Assembly (NCBI GenBank): GCA_030849075.1
Contig: JASAOO010003165.1
Location: 1-26,323, forward strand
DNA: 26,323 nt
Direction of reading: 5' to 3'
Origin: Zelonia costaricensis
Taxonomy: Eukaryota > Euglenozoa > Kinetoplastea > Trypanosomatida > Trypanosomatidae
Part shown: positions 9,301 to 17,311 of the stretch, piece after piece
Position numbering within the stretch: position 1 is the first letter of the stretch
Layout: the number at the start of each line of letters is the position of its first letter
The notes under the pieces: generated by a model
What the model saw: the letters and a program-made list of their open reading frames with translations, nothing else
Databases searched by the model: none
What the model was told of the DNA's origin: nothing
Made by a program: the position numbers and the translations under genes

Positions 9301-10067
9301 CGTGGGTGACAAAGGTCAACGTCGTCATTGCGCTAGGCGACCTGGCGTGCGTGCACCCCAACCTCCTCGGACCGTATCTGAGTGTGCCGACCACGGGCTT
9401 CTTCAAGCTGCTCGTCGACGACGACGTCCGTGTGCGTGCTGTGACGATTCAAGTGTGCTCGCACCTCGTGCTGGGCGAAATGCTGCGCATTCGGGACCAC
9501 CTGCACATCATCGTGAAGCTGGTCGCCGATCCTGATGAGGCGATCGCTAACAACGCTGTCACCTTTGTGCAGAACTTGGCCATGAAGGAGAAGGAGAAGA
9601 CTGGCAACGTCATCCCGCCACTGGTTGCGCAGCTGAGCGGCCTCATGCCGTTCGACCGCTTCCAGCTGGCGATGCGCACCCTCCTCGAGCGTGTGGAGGG
9701 TGACAAGCCGACGGAGTCGCTCATAGACCGGCTGTGCCAGCGCTTCGAGTCCTTCTCAGAGCGCAGCAAGAAAAAGCTCGCTGTCGCGCGCAACATCGCC
9801 TTCTGCCTCAGCGAGCTCAACTACACGACCGAGCGCGCCGTGAAGCAGCTCACCTCCGAGTCCTGCTACCAGCAGTACAGGCACTGGCTGCGCTGTGCTG
9901 AGGTGTACGAGTACTTCAAGCTCATCGCGGCCAAGGCGAAGAAGCAGGGCCGCGGCGGGCCGGAGCGGCGCGATCGCGCGGCCATCGAGGAGTGGGAGGC
10001 GAGAATGCTAGTGGACACCTGCACGGCAGTCGACGGCACCGCTCCGCAAGATGCGCCAGACGAGTAG
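6336..10067 (+). CDS. CND1: Condensin complex subunit 1 (CAP-D2 / Cnd1 / Ycs4 family)
   Basis: The 1243-residue HEAT-repeat protein is the non-SMC subunit D2 of condensin I, which with SMC2/SMC4, CAP-G and CAP-H compacts mitotic chromosomes. The region near 400-480 shows the family pattern in which a V-R-x-x-V-L-x-x-W helix is followed by R-L-x-D-R-x-x-x-V-R-D and a W/P-F-G turn. The diagnostic Cnd1 domain spans about 985-1150: VNVVIALGDLACVHPNLL, DDDVRVRAVTIQVCSHLVL, then TESLIDRLCQRFESF and a NIAFCLSELNYTTERAVKQL helix. Low-complexity loops interrupt the HEAT array at about 152-190 (Asp/Arg/Gly-rich) and 513-548 (acidic). Human CAP-D2 is about 1400 residues, so this copy is slightly short. 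ATG 6336 is in frame with strong coding bias throughout. The second gene of the rightward unit. Confidence 0.93.
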   Translation: MSEVVEFFVPNHASDLEDVARTGSDRYHVDAMCEFDVPERQQLDDLTRLFDALHHEKSPTALFTKPDLFFPLYSYVKAICDKEGHSGVVTRVARHKICHEIGERLKKLLQVAIAFLKKQRADTPQNSALEVCLRSTLKMYVFLVCSILASVAPLDDDDAGGGFSQRTQRRRPRRDADGSFGDDGSGVDMDGRELVLTALVEFCSAEVTQLWPDAQLEDSTLNLVLKMCLHMVTLKQNIGGDAQPVGGALALLFARASGCVLSKSSATNPIDLVAPLVELSLKSESAALFLSRLVSDIEQGEGGGSFGDQLLRAVFEAMSRSALYEAANDSAAAKNVACFFAEVAKRSVTAVVKMAELIIPVLQSESYDVRKAVVTCLAEMVLQRYTGHARNSGDDAVRNSYLNELLFRVMDINAFVRNHVLHSWERLVESRAVPKRYHLAVVAALVGRLEDRNYLVRDAAMTVISSVLRKNWFGNVLNSALIQSKIEESVRDGGTVFGEVAAMEREIARVKAQFQPATETLDDPLDGGDEEGAGPTGEERGATAVSDAQVAAVNRIVFYENTLVFVGLIKQALEYACVLLDSKTERDVIESIKLIVVCSEYRVEGGERAFLKVLVMAFEGEMKIQFAVRDAFAEVVFNAFNRVAASAGTRVAASAQKLIGLLRHASEGEVSAVDRIFGLLKVNPAFARHLSPQFVEAIWSIAEGSIDAEATDDDRRVAMRIYSLLSKYAWKDLRARKDSIAEFLCSDGHKDNVLLSYVFAALQSEALDPQFRPIPADEDILRHPVLRHVINHLCRRTEGMASWMVLAEAGVNTIHSLCEVPVTVYNYVLEYYGARELDGTGPNRKAQCLFLLGHTALKQLVAVEAAEKVQLKALEEPVKAAHGSPTSPHEQADSMHKELGLGSHEFRRHEIQQLAQKRKQAIISPGSIWARFAGTIVSTCRKKATVSADRPYERVCAVLALCQYMIVNEAFCGEHLNLLFAIVADKRESWVTKVNVVIALGDLACVHPNLLGPYLSVPTTGFFKLLVDDDVRVRAVTIQVCSHLVLGEMLRIRDHLHIIVKLVADPDEAIANNAVTFVQNLAMKEKEKTGNVIPPLVAQLSGLMPFDRFQLAMRTLLERVEGDKPTESLIDRLCQRFESFSERSKKKLAVARNIAFCLSELNYTTERAVKQLTSESCYQQYRHWLRCAEVYEYFKLIAAKAKKQGRGGPERRDRAAIEEWEARMLVDTCTAVDGTAPQDAPDE

Positions 10068-10472
10068 CCGCGCCGTGCACCCCTCCTCTCCCTTTCCGCT
10101 TTTCGACTCGCAGGGCTCCCGCCCTTCTTTTGTTTCTTCACCGTCTCCCCGGGTGCTGCTCTTGCAGCGCTGCAGATGCCGCTGCTTTGCGTCAGCGCTC
10201 TCGGCGGGAGAGGCTGTGGCATTGCGGTGCGGGTGCTTGCGTGCCCTGCTTCGTTTCTTTTTTGTTTTGTTTTTGGCCTGCGCATTCGTGTTTCTTCCCG
10301 ATAGAGCAGAACCGCCAGACTGCGGCCGCAAGCAAACAAGCAGAACTGGTTGAGACTCTCCGTCTCGCTCTCTTGCCGGTGCGTTTTCGCCTTCCTGCAA
10401 CATCAGCCCGACGTCACCGCCTCGGCGAGGCCGGAGCCGGTTCTGGTGACTTGCAGAGGGGCGTGGGCGTGA

Positions 10473-10492
10473 GTGTGTGTGTGTGTGTGTGT
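10473..10492 (+). repeat. (GT)10 microsatellite
   Basis: A perfect dinucleotide tract about 400 bp after the condensin stop codon. GU-rich tracts in trypanosomatid 3' untranslated regions may bind RNA proteins or pair with CA tracts. Confidence 0.9.
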
Positions 10493-10781
10493 TGTGCTGT
10501 GTTTGTCACCGACTTGAGTTCCTGCGAGTCTCTGTGCACTCGACGGACGCGGTTGACGTCGCTGCGAGTTCGCACTCTGATCTCACGACCGGCAACTGCC
10601 ACGGATCCTCTCTGCGTCGCGCCTTCCGACTCCTCTGCCACTTCACGACGTGCATGCTGTTGCGCAAGGGTGCCTTTTTGCGCACACCACTTCTTGCCTG
10701 AACACTACAGGAACATAAGAGGCGAGGTGGAAGCTGACTGTTCTCGGTACCTTGCCGACTTTCGCAAGGTCACACGCACCA

Positions 10782-10822
10782 ACACACATACACATACACA
10801 TACACATACACACTCACTCACA
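10782..10822 (+). repeat. CACATA hexamer microsatellite
   Basis: Four perfect CACATA units run from 10785 to 10808, flanked by AC/TCAC sequence. It lies about 290 bp after the (GT)10 tract in the same intergenic region and is largely complementary to it at the RNA level. Confidence 0.85.
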
Positions 10823-11015
10823 CCCCCAAAAAGCACTACAACACAAGCACGAAACCAAACATTCACTTCAGCTCGACTTCGTCCCTTAGCCGGCACTCTA
10901 GGCAAGCAGGGCAGCATCGCCCTGCCTGGCGCGTCTTCAGGCATTCAGCTGGCGACTTTTCTGGATCGCTCGCGCCCACACCACGGAAGCCCCTGAGGGG
11001 TGCGCAGACGCAAAG

Positions 11016-12176
11016 ATGCCAACAAAGATGGCTGCGGCGGACTTCGAGTTTGGTCCGCCGCTCGGGACAGGGGCCTTCAGTAAGGTTGTGATTGGTCTTT
11101 ACAAGCCAACCAACGTGCGGTACGCGGTGAAGTTCATCTCGAAGCGGTCCATCCTCGACGCCCCGTCCGAGGAAGAGCGCACCCGCATGGCCGAGGTGGC
11201 GCGGCGCGAGACGCGCATGCTGCTGATGTGCGAGCATCCGAACATTGTGAAGTTCTACGCGTCGATGCAGACAACCGAGGACCTGCTCTACGTCACGGAG
11301 CTGTGCGATGGCGGCGAGCTGCTGAAGCGCATTGAGCGCTGGGGTCACATCCCGCTCGAAGCGGCCCGCCACGCCATCGCGGAGCTCTTCTCGGCTGTCT
11401 TCTACCTCCACCACGGCGACAAAAAGAACGGCTCAGGGTCGAGTGGGTCAAACGCGAAGCCGCTGACGGTGATTCATCGCGACATAAAGCCGGAGAACAT
11501 CATGCTCACCGCTGACAAGCACCTGCGGCTGATCGACTTTGGCACTGCTGTCGTGTGTGAGTCGGCCAACGACAAGGCCACCGGCGAGGAGGCCGGTAAC
11601 GGCCGTGCACAGACGTTCTGTGGCACCACGTACTACATGTCGCCCGAGCTGCTCGAGAGCAGCTACACGTGCTGCGCCTCCGACTACTGGGGCTGCGGCT
11701 GCGTTCTCTACCTCATGCTCGTGGGCCGCCGCCCCTTTGACGCGTCCACGCAGTACCTGCTGATCAAGACAATCTTAGAGAAGGAGCCCGAGTTCCCGGA
11801 CGGCATGGACGCCGACGCAAAAGACCTCATTCGGAAGCTGCTGGTCAAGGACCCAAAGGCGCGCATCAGCATGGAGGACATCAAACGACACCCTTTTCTC
11901 GCGCCGGTGAACCTCGCCACCGTCGCAGAGCAGAGCGTCGCAGAGCTGTGGCTGCGCGAGACGCCGTGGGTGGACGAGACGAGCGTGTCGGCATGTACGA
12001 TGTGCCAGCGGCCCTTCGGCTTCCTGCGCGGCAAGCGTTACTGCCACAACTGCGGCCGGATCACTTGCAGTGCATGCACGGCCGAGGTGCGGGGCATTCC
12101 AGAGTCGCGGTGGGGCGTGCCACAGCCCGTGTGCACGCCATGCGCTGATGCCCTCGGCTGTCCTGATGCTTCGTAG
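11016..12176 (+). CDS. PDK1-like AGC protein kinase with C-terminal FYVE-related zinc finger
   Basis: The protein has 386 residues. The kinase domain (about 12-298) has all key residues: glycine loop GTGAFSKV (17-24), ATP lysine K39, helix-C E65, catalytic D156 in HRDIKPEN, and D174 in [18 protein letters not shown], with SPE in place of APE, and the GGELLKRI segment match PDK1 rather than other AGC kinases, as does the lack of an obvious hydrophobic-motif tail. A Gly/Ser/Asn-rich insert of about 15 residues precedes the catalytic loop. Instead of the PH domain of animal PDK1, residues 318-376 carry WVDE followed by four CxxC pairs (327/330, 343/346, 351/354, 373/376), an FYVE-type ring that would bind two zinc ions. 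The basic R-x-H-H-C-R core is changed to KRYCHNCGR, so PI3P binding is uncertain. A second ATG four codons in (11028) is also possible. Trypanosoma brucei ZFK is a known kinase with a FYVE-related finger. Confidence 0.9.
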   Translation: MPTKMAAADFEFGPPLGTGAFSKVVIGLYKPTNVRYAVKFISKRSILDAPSEEERTRMAEVARRETRMLLMCEHPNIVKFYASMQTTEDLLYVTELCDGGELLKRIERWGHIPLEAARHAIAELFSAVFYLHHGDKKNGSGSSGSNAKPLTVIHRDIKPENIMLTADKHLRLIDFGTAVVCESANDKATGEEAGNGRAQTFCGTTYYMSPELLESSYTCCASDYWGCGCVLYLMLVGRRPFDASTQYLLIKTILEKEPEFPDGMDADAKDLIRKLLVKDPKARISMEDIKRHPFLAPVNLATVAEQSVAELWLRETPWVDETSVSACTMCQRPFGFLRGKRYCHNCGRITCSACTAEVRGIPESRWGVPQPVCTPCADALGCPDAS

Positions 12177-12878
12177 TCCATTGAGCTGCTCCGCCCCTGC
12201 TTGGCTCTCGGCTGATGAGTGTAGCGGATGAGCTGGTGGGCTGAGCGACGGGTGGAGAGTGGGGGGGGGTTCGGCCGTTATGTCCAGCGATATTCCTGTG
12301 TGCCTGTGGGCGCGTCTGCTCGTTCGAACGTTCGTTTGTGTCAGTGAGTCGGTGTGCGTGGGTGTGTGGGGGTCTTTCTCTACAAGTGCCTGTGAAGCTG
12401 TGCACCACAGTTTTGATCAAATCAGTTGCATGACACCATAGCGGCAGCACTCTGGCGGCGCAAGCTAAAGGCTGGCTGTGCCACACCGTGCAGTCTGTGT
12501 GTGCTTGTTTGCGAGCTTGTCGCGGTGAGAGGGCAGCGTGGCGCAACATCATCACCTGCGTGAGATTCAAGGGCCGGTGAGCCGACGCTGAAGGCCTTGC
12601 ACCCCCCTCCTCCCCGCAGCCGCCAGTGCGCGGTGAACAATGGAACAGAGAAAATGCCAGTCACGCACCCGCACCAACGCATGTGAGTCCTAGTCGTGGG
12701 GTCTGCTCTGCTGCGCTGCGTGCAGCTCTTCTACCTTGCCATCGCTTGCGCCTCCCTCTCTCCCCTTCCCTTCTCTTCTTCACCATCCCACCTCGACGTG
12801 AAGTAGGCGCGCGTTTGGGCACCTCTCCCGCCCCTCCTCCCCCTTGACCTGTCCTCACTCGCAGTCGTGGGTGGCGCC
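12177..12878. other. Intergenic region with GT-rich tract and strong polypyrimidine tract
   Basis: After the kinase stop there is a G-run (12259-12269) and imperfect GT-rich sequence at about 12330-12372. Near the next gene a long pyrimidine tract (about 12726-12790) and a second one (12820-12860) precede CAG at 12862-12864. No further gene was seen. Confidence 0.55.
12820..12864 (+). promoter_or_regulatory. Predicted spliced-leader acceptor for the 212-residue protein gene
   Basis: A C/T-rich tract is followed by GCAG ending at 12864, leaving a 14-nt leader before the ATG at 12879. An earlier acceptor after the 12726-12790 tract (AGs near 12802-12806) is an alternative. Confidence 0.5.
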
Positions 12879-13517
12879 ATGAACGCCGACGAGCGAGCAC
12901 AGCAGGAGCGGACGCTCGCGAAGCTGCAGTGGCTGAACGAACGCTGCAAGGTCGACTTCCGCGGCAACCCCTCCCCGTTCGAGGCGAAGAAGACACTCCA
13001 GTCGGTCGAGCACGAGCGGCGCGCCAAGGCGAGGGCGCTGGCAGGCGGGTCAGACTTCGTGCCCTTCTGGCACGGCAACACACCTCTGGCGCTAACCGCC
13101 ACCCGGTGCGACTACATCCGCGCCGTCGAAGAGGGCCAGCCGTCGAGCAGCGCCGGGGTGGGCAGGAGCTCGTACGGCGCGCAAGCCGTCGACCCGGTCA
13201 CCGGGCTCACCGAGATTCGGCTGGCACTGAGCTGGAACGTCCCACACGGGACACCACCCGCACCGCAGGGGTGCACGGACGGGACCGCCACCATCGCACC
13301 TGCGGGGCAGCGGCACAACGCGCCGCGCACGCAGCGCCAGCCCACAAGCGGACGTCGCATGTGCACTCACGAGAGCGGGCGCCTCCACGACGCGCGGTGG
13401 GGTGCTGCCACGCAACTCGACGCCGCCGTTGCGAAGCCGCCGCCGCGGCGCCCGAGAAACTCTGCGCTACACCAGCAAAACAGCGTTCGGGCCGTTTACC
13501 TCCTCCACACCTCCTGA
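12879..13517 (+). CDS. Hypothetical protein, 212 residues
   Basis: The family is not recognised. The start is the ATG at 12879; four upstream in-frame codons begin with GTG and are unlikely to be used. The first half (MNADERAQQERTLAKLQW ...) is charged and predicted helical, followed by FVPFWHGNTPLALTA and CDYIRAVEEG, which look like folded sequence, and codons have the strong third-position G/C bias of the neighbouring genes to about residue 125. The second half is rich in Pro, Thr, Gly and Arg with few hydrophobics, so it is probably disordered; bias weakens towards the stop, where a frameshift or loss of the original C terminus is possible. A strong polypyrimidine tract upstream supports it being an expressed gene. 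Confidence 0.65.
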   Translation: MNADERAQQERTLAKLQWLNERCKVDFRGNPSPFEAKKTLQSVEHERRAKARALAGGSDFVPFWHGNTPLALTATRCDYIRAVEEGQPSSSAGVGRSSYGAQAVDPVTGLTEIRLALSWNVPHGTPPAPQGCTDGTATIAPAGQRHNAPRTQRQPTSGRRMCTHESGRLHDARWGAATQLDAAVAKPPPRRPRNSALHQQNSVRAVYLLHTS

Positions 13518-14153
13518 GGCAGTCACCACGCAACCGCCGCGCCATTGCTGCTGCTGCTACTGCGGTCGCCGGTGAGGGCGCACGCGCCATAGAGACTAGA
13601 TTCTGTAGATTGTTTCCCTCCTGTTCTGCGACCCGCTGCACCACCGCTGGGGTCTTGCCGAATTTTCTGCAACCCGTTCGAAGGCCGCCGTGTGCAGTAA
13701 AGAGCCCAACGCCGCGGTGAGGCTGCTTGTCGCGGTGCTGCAGGTGGTGCGCGTGCGTTGCTCTTCGCGCGTGTTCCTCCGTCACGTGCTGCGTCTCCGC
13801 CCAGGCACGCCCCCCCCCTCTCTCCCCGTACTTCGCCTGTCGATCTGGCTGCATTTTCGTCGTGTCCCTCCACCTCTCCATCACATTTGCGCCCTCTCTC
13901 CGGGTGCGGCTACATTTGTGGGCGCTCCTCCGCCCAAGCGAAATAAGCCTCGCCCGCGCAGCATACACACGCCGGCTGTTCTTCCCCCGTCCTCCCGTCC
14001 ACCTGGCGGCGCACTGGATCACCACATCTACGCCTGCGGCTGAGCGGAGACCCCCCTCCCCCGTGCGCCCCCCACACACGCAGGGGAAAAGGGTCAGCGA
14101 CTGTCAGGGGCAAGAGGGCAGCGTAGCCGCTGACACGCCGTGTGCACACCACG
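13518..14153. other. Intergenic region before the TYW1-like gene
   Basis: It holds two pyrimidine-rich stretches (about 13806-13905 and 13979-14005) and AGs at about 13935 and 14043-14049 that can act as splice acceptors. No other gene was seen; open frames on both strands are low-complexity. Confidence 0.5.
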
Positions 14154-15437
14154 ATGCACAAAAGCACCACGGTCGGGTGCCGCCCGATGCTGTCGGAGAA
14201 GCGTCGGGAGGCGCTCGGCGCGATGTACTCCCTCGTCGGCAGCCACAGCGCGGTGAAGTTGTGTCGCTGGCAGAAGTCAATGATGCGGGGTCGCGGGGGC
14301 TGCTACAAGTGGACGATGTACGGCATCAAGTCGCACCGCTGCATGGAGGCGACGCCGAGCATGGCGTGCGCGAACAACTGTGTCTTTTGCTGGCGGCTCA
14401 ACTCCAACCCCACGGCGGCGGAGTGGAAGTGGATGGTTGACGATCCGAAGGATATCGTCGAGGGAATGATCTCTAGTCACCAGGCTCTCATCAACGGCGT
14501 GCGCGGGATGCCCGGGGTGACGGACGACGCGCTGGAGGAGGCCATGACGCCGCGCCACTGCGCGCTCTCGCTGGTGGGCGAGCCCATAATGTACCCGTAC
14601 GTGAATGAGTTCTTGCGCCTGCTGCACGCCAAGTCGATGTCGACGTTTCTCGTCAACAATGGCCAGTTCCCGGATGCCATTAGCGGACTCGCCCCCGTGA
14701 CGCAGCTGTACCTCAGCGTTGACGCACCGAACCGGTCGACCATGAAAATTCTGGACCGCCCAGTGCTGCCGGACTACTGGGAGCGCTTCAACGCGAGCGT
14801 TGACTGCATGCGAGCGAAGAAGCATCGCACCGTCTTCCGACTTACGATGATCGACGGCTTCAACATGGCGGCGGAGAACCTCGCCGAGTACAAGGAGCTC
14901 TTCGATCGCGGGCTGCCCCATTTTGTCGAGATCAAGCGCCTCACGCCTGCGTTTTCGGGCAACCACAACACCATCCTGCGCATCAAGAACGTGCCGTCGT
15001 GGGCGAAGCTAAAGTCGTTTGCCGAGCAGCTCTGCTCCGTCATCGGTGACGGGGCGCAGTACAGCGTGGCAAGCGTTCACGAGCACTCGGGCTGCATCCT
15101 GCTGGCGCACCGCCGGTTTGTGATTGATGGCCACGTGCACAGCTGGATTGACTACGACAAGTTTGACGCCCTCATTCAGGACCCTGCCAAAGCAGCCGAG
15201 ATGGTGCCAGAGGACTATCTGCTGCCCACACCGATGTGGGCGCTGCCGAACTCGCCGGCGGAGGGCTTCGACCCCGCCCAACAACGCCATATTACCAACA
15301 AACGTCGCAGGCACATGGAAAGCAGTGCGGTCGGGGCACCGTCGCCACCGCCGCCGTTGGTGTCGTGCTGCTCCGCCTCTCACGACAGCGCTTCCGTCGG
15401 CTCCGACGTCGGCGCGGTCACGTCGGCGTCGGCTTGA
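14154..15437 (+). CDS. TYW1S: TYW1-type radical SAM enzyme (4-demethylwyosine synthase), flavodoxin-less form
   Basis: The 427-residue protein builds the tricyclic wyosine core on N1-methylguanosine 37 of tRNA-Phe, using pyruvate and S-adenosylmethionine. The radical SAM cluster motif CxxxCxxC is C72-C76-C79 followed by W80. Upstream cysteines C37 (KLCRW), C50 (GGCYK) and C63 (HRCMEATPS) match those that hold the second 4Fe-4S cluster in archaeal Taw1. TPRHCALSLVGEPIMYP, FLVNNGQFPDA and VTQLYLSVDA are near-perfect family motifs. Eukaryotic TYW1 normally has an N-terminal flavodoxin domain; here only about 30 residues precede the core, as in archaea. T. brucei is reported to have long and short TYW1 forms, the short one linked to mitochondrial wyosine; this resembles the short form. 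The last 60 residues are Ser/Ala/Pro-rich. The start is ATG 14154; four upstream codons begin with GTG. Confidence 0.93.
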   Translation: MHKSTTVGCRPMLSEKRREALGAMYSLVGSHSAVKLCRWQKSMMRGRGGCYKWTMYGIKSHRCMEATPSMACANNCVFCWRLNSNPTAAEWKWMVDDPKDIVEGMISSHQALINGVRGMPGVTDDALEEAMTPRHCALSLVGEPIMYPYVNEFLRLLHAKSMSTFLVNNGQFPDAISGLAPVTQLYLSVDAPNRSTMKILDRPVLPDYWERFNASVDCMRAKKHRTVFRLTMIDGFNMAAENLAEYKELFDRGLPHFVEIKRLTPAFSGNHNTILRIKNVPSWAKLKSFAEQLCSVIGDGAQYSVASVHEHSGCILLAHRRFVIDGHVHSWIDYDKFDALIQDPAKAAEMVPEDYLLPTPMWALPNSPAEGFDPAQQRHITNKRRRHMESSAVGAPSPPPPLVSCCSASHDSASVGSDVGAVTSASA

Positions 15438-15588
15438 GCGACCGTCTTCACACTCTTGTTAAGGTGCGCCCGCCTCCGTTGAGCCTTTCTTGCCTCTCTG
15501 TATTTGGTGCTCACTAATGGAAACGGCGCAGCGGATGACAACCGGCAGCACAACAAGCGTCAATTCGGAGGCACACGTTCTGATGTCT

Positions 15589-15618
15589 TGTGTGTGCGTG
15601 TATGTGTGTGTGTGTGTG
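15589..15618 (+). repeat. GT-rich microsatellite
   Basis: An almost pure TG tract interrupted by two C/A changes, about 150 bp after the TYW1-like stop codon. Confidence 0.85.
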
Positions 15619-16157
15619 CCTCGCTTCTGCCGCGACGGCCACACGCCTCAGTATGTGTGCGAGCACCTCTCTGGCCTAAACCGTGTTGATTGCTGGACAC
15701 GGAGGCACTCGTGCTATCCTCGCCAGTGCTACCGCTCTAGTCGAGACGGACTCGAAAGAGCCCAGCGACAGGATGAGTGCGATCACATCGCGCGACTTGC
15801 TGGTCTGCGGTGCCTGCACTGTTGTGGGTCAGCACACGATTCGCTAATGTCCCTTTCGCCGTGCGTTCCCCACTGCCGCTCCCACATCGCTCCTGAGGTT
15901 CTCTGCACTCGCACATGCACACTGCATCCTCCTCCCCGCCAACGCACTTCACATACGTACCGAACACAAACAAACAATGGGTGAGCAAGTTGCTCTCCAC
16001 TACACACGAGGCACACTCGCTCCTTTGTGCCCTGGAGGGGGGCTGTGCACCGTGATCGCCGCTCCGACACTGGTGAGGCAATAACGCCGCCTGGCCACGC
16101 AGCCGTCCATCGCTGTTCCGTTCACATCTGCGTGCCTTGACTTTCTCCGCACACAGA

Positions 16158-16192
16158 CACCCACCCACGCACCCACCCACCCATCCACACAC
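16158..16192 (+). repeat. CCCA-type tetranucleotide repeat
   Basis: Repeats of CCCA with a few changes lie 52 bp upstream of the presenilin start codon. The tract is C/A-rich rather than a classical pyrimidine tract. Confidence 0.8.
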
Positions 16193-16243
16193 CGCGACTA
16201 TTGGCCTCGCGTACATACGCCCCGTGCAGGTCAACGCCACGCC

Positions 16244-17311
16244 ATGCGCGGTCCGCTTTTGGACGATGCGCGGCTCTCACGCCGTGTGGGGGCGCGGTTC
16301 GTGTCGCTCGTGGTCCCCGTGACGTTGACGATGGCGGCTGTCGTGTGGAGTGTCACGTGCCTCTCGCCCATCTACGTAAACGGCCAGGCGCCGGCGATGG
16401 CGGTGGTGGATGAGCGGAATGCGAACTCGGTGGGCGAGAAGGTGGTCTACTCGCTGGCGTCGGCGCTGATTGTGGTGGGCTGCGTCGTTGTCGTGACGTT
16501 TGCCATGGTGGCGCTCTACCACTTTCACCTGGAGGTGGTGCTGTACGCGTGGCTGGCCTTCTCCGCAGTGTCCATTTTTTTCCTGCAGCTGTGGATCTGG
16601 CTGGACCTCTTTTGCACGTACTTCCAGATTCCCTACAACGCCATCTCGATGGGCGTGTTCATCTGGAACGTGGGCGTGGTCGGCGTCGTTTCCACTTTCT
16701 ACTACGCACACCCCACCGTGACGCAGGCGTACATGATCGTCGCGTCCATCTCCGTTGCGTGGTCGCTGACGGCGCTGCCGGAGTGGACCACATGGGCGCT
16801 GCTCTTCACCTTTGCCACGTACGACATTGTCGCGGTGCTCTCTCGGCAGGGTCCACTGCACCTGCTCATCCGCGTTGCGCAGGAGCGGCAGGAGCCCATC
16901 CCTGGCTTTGTCTACGACAGCGCGGGCGGCGTCGCACCGCTCGTGAGGCCCGCAACGCAAGCGCCACCACTACCCGTTCCGGCCGGCCCTGCGCAGAGCC
17001 CCGACACGACGCTCGCGACGACCGTGCGACACGCTGCCCCGTTCAAACTCGGCCTTGGCGACTTCATCTTCTACAGCCTGCTCGTCGGCCGCGCGTCGCT
17101 GTCGGGGTTCGTGCCCTGGAGCTTCTGCATGATCAGCGTCCTCACCGGCATGGTGGGCACGCTGCTGTCACTGCTGCTCTTCCGTGACACCCTGCGTGCC
17201 CTTCCGGCGCTGCCCTGCTCTATTTTTCTTTCCATGGCGGTCTTCGTGGTATGCAAGCTGGTGCTCGGGCCGCTTGGCATCTTCGCAAGCCACACTCTGC
17301 TCGTGCTGTGA
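16244..17311 (+). CDS. PSEN: Presenilin-type intramembrane aspartic protease (family A22A)
   Basis: The 355-residue polytopic membrane protein has about nine hydrophobic segments. Presenilins are the catalytic core of gamma-secretase and cut membrane proteins within the bilayer. Both catalytic motifs are present: YD at Y193-D194 (FATYDIVAVLS) in the sixth segment, and GxGD as GLGD at 270-273 in the seventh. The PAL motif is PALP at 321-324 before the last segment, with L-P just ahead. The order YD, GLGD, PALP identifies presenilin rather than signal peptide peptidase (also GxGD/PAL but reversed or different flanks). The hydrophilic loop between segments 6 and 7 is only about 70 residues, Pro/Ala-rich, so the protein is shorter than the human 467-residue form. 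ATG 16244 gives a short N terminus before segment 1. Confidence 0.93.
   Translation: MRGPLLDDARLSRRVGARFVSLVVPVTLTMAAVVWSVTCLSPIYVNGQAPAMAVVDERNANSVGEKVVYSLASALIVVGCVVVVTFAMVALYHFHLEVVLYAWLAFSAVSIFFLQLWIWLDLFCTYFQIPYNAISMGVFIWNVGVVGVVSTFYYAHPTVTQAYMIVASISVAWSLTALPEWTTWALLFTFATYDIVAVLSRQGPLHLLIRVAQERQEPIPGFVYDSAGGVAPLVRPATQAPPLPVPAGPAQSPDTTLATTVRHAAPFKLGLGDFIFYSLLVGRASLSGFVPWSFCMISVLTGMVGTLLSLLLFRDTLRALPALPCSIFLSMAVFVVCKLVLGPLGIFASHTLLVL

Larger units (their letters stand above)
10068..11015. other. Intergenic region between condensin and PDK1-like kinase genes
   Basis: It contains T-rich sequence at 10253-10275, a perfect (GT)10 tract and then a CACATA microsatellite (listed separately), and pyrimidine tracts near 10673-10709 and 10860-10890 with AGs that may serve as acceptor sites for the kinase gene. 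Open frames here are poor in coding bias and include translated microsatellite. No other gene was seen. Confidence 0.5.
15438..16243. other. Intergenic region before the presenilin gene
   Basis: It has a GT-rich microsatellite early and CA- and CCCA-rich sequence late (listed separately), with pyrimidine sequence and CAG at about 16137-16156 and another AG at 16228-16229 that could accept the spliced leader. No other gene was seen. Confidence 0.5.

Noticed and set aside
13207..14079. Long minus-strand frame of 290 codons opposite the 212-residue gene
   Set aside because: Antisense frames are common opposite GC-rich coding sequence; it is Arg/Ala-rich, and a lone minus-strand gene inside a plus-strand unit would be unusual.
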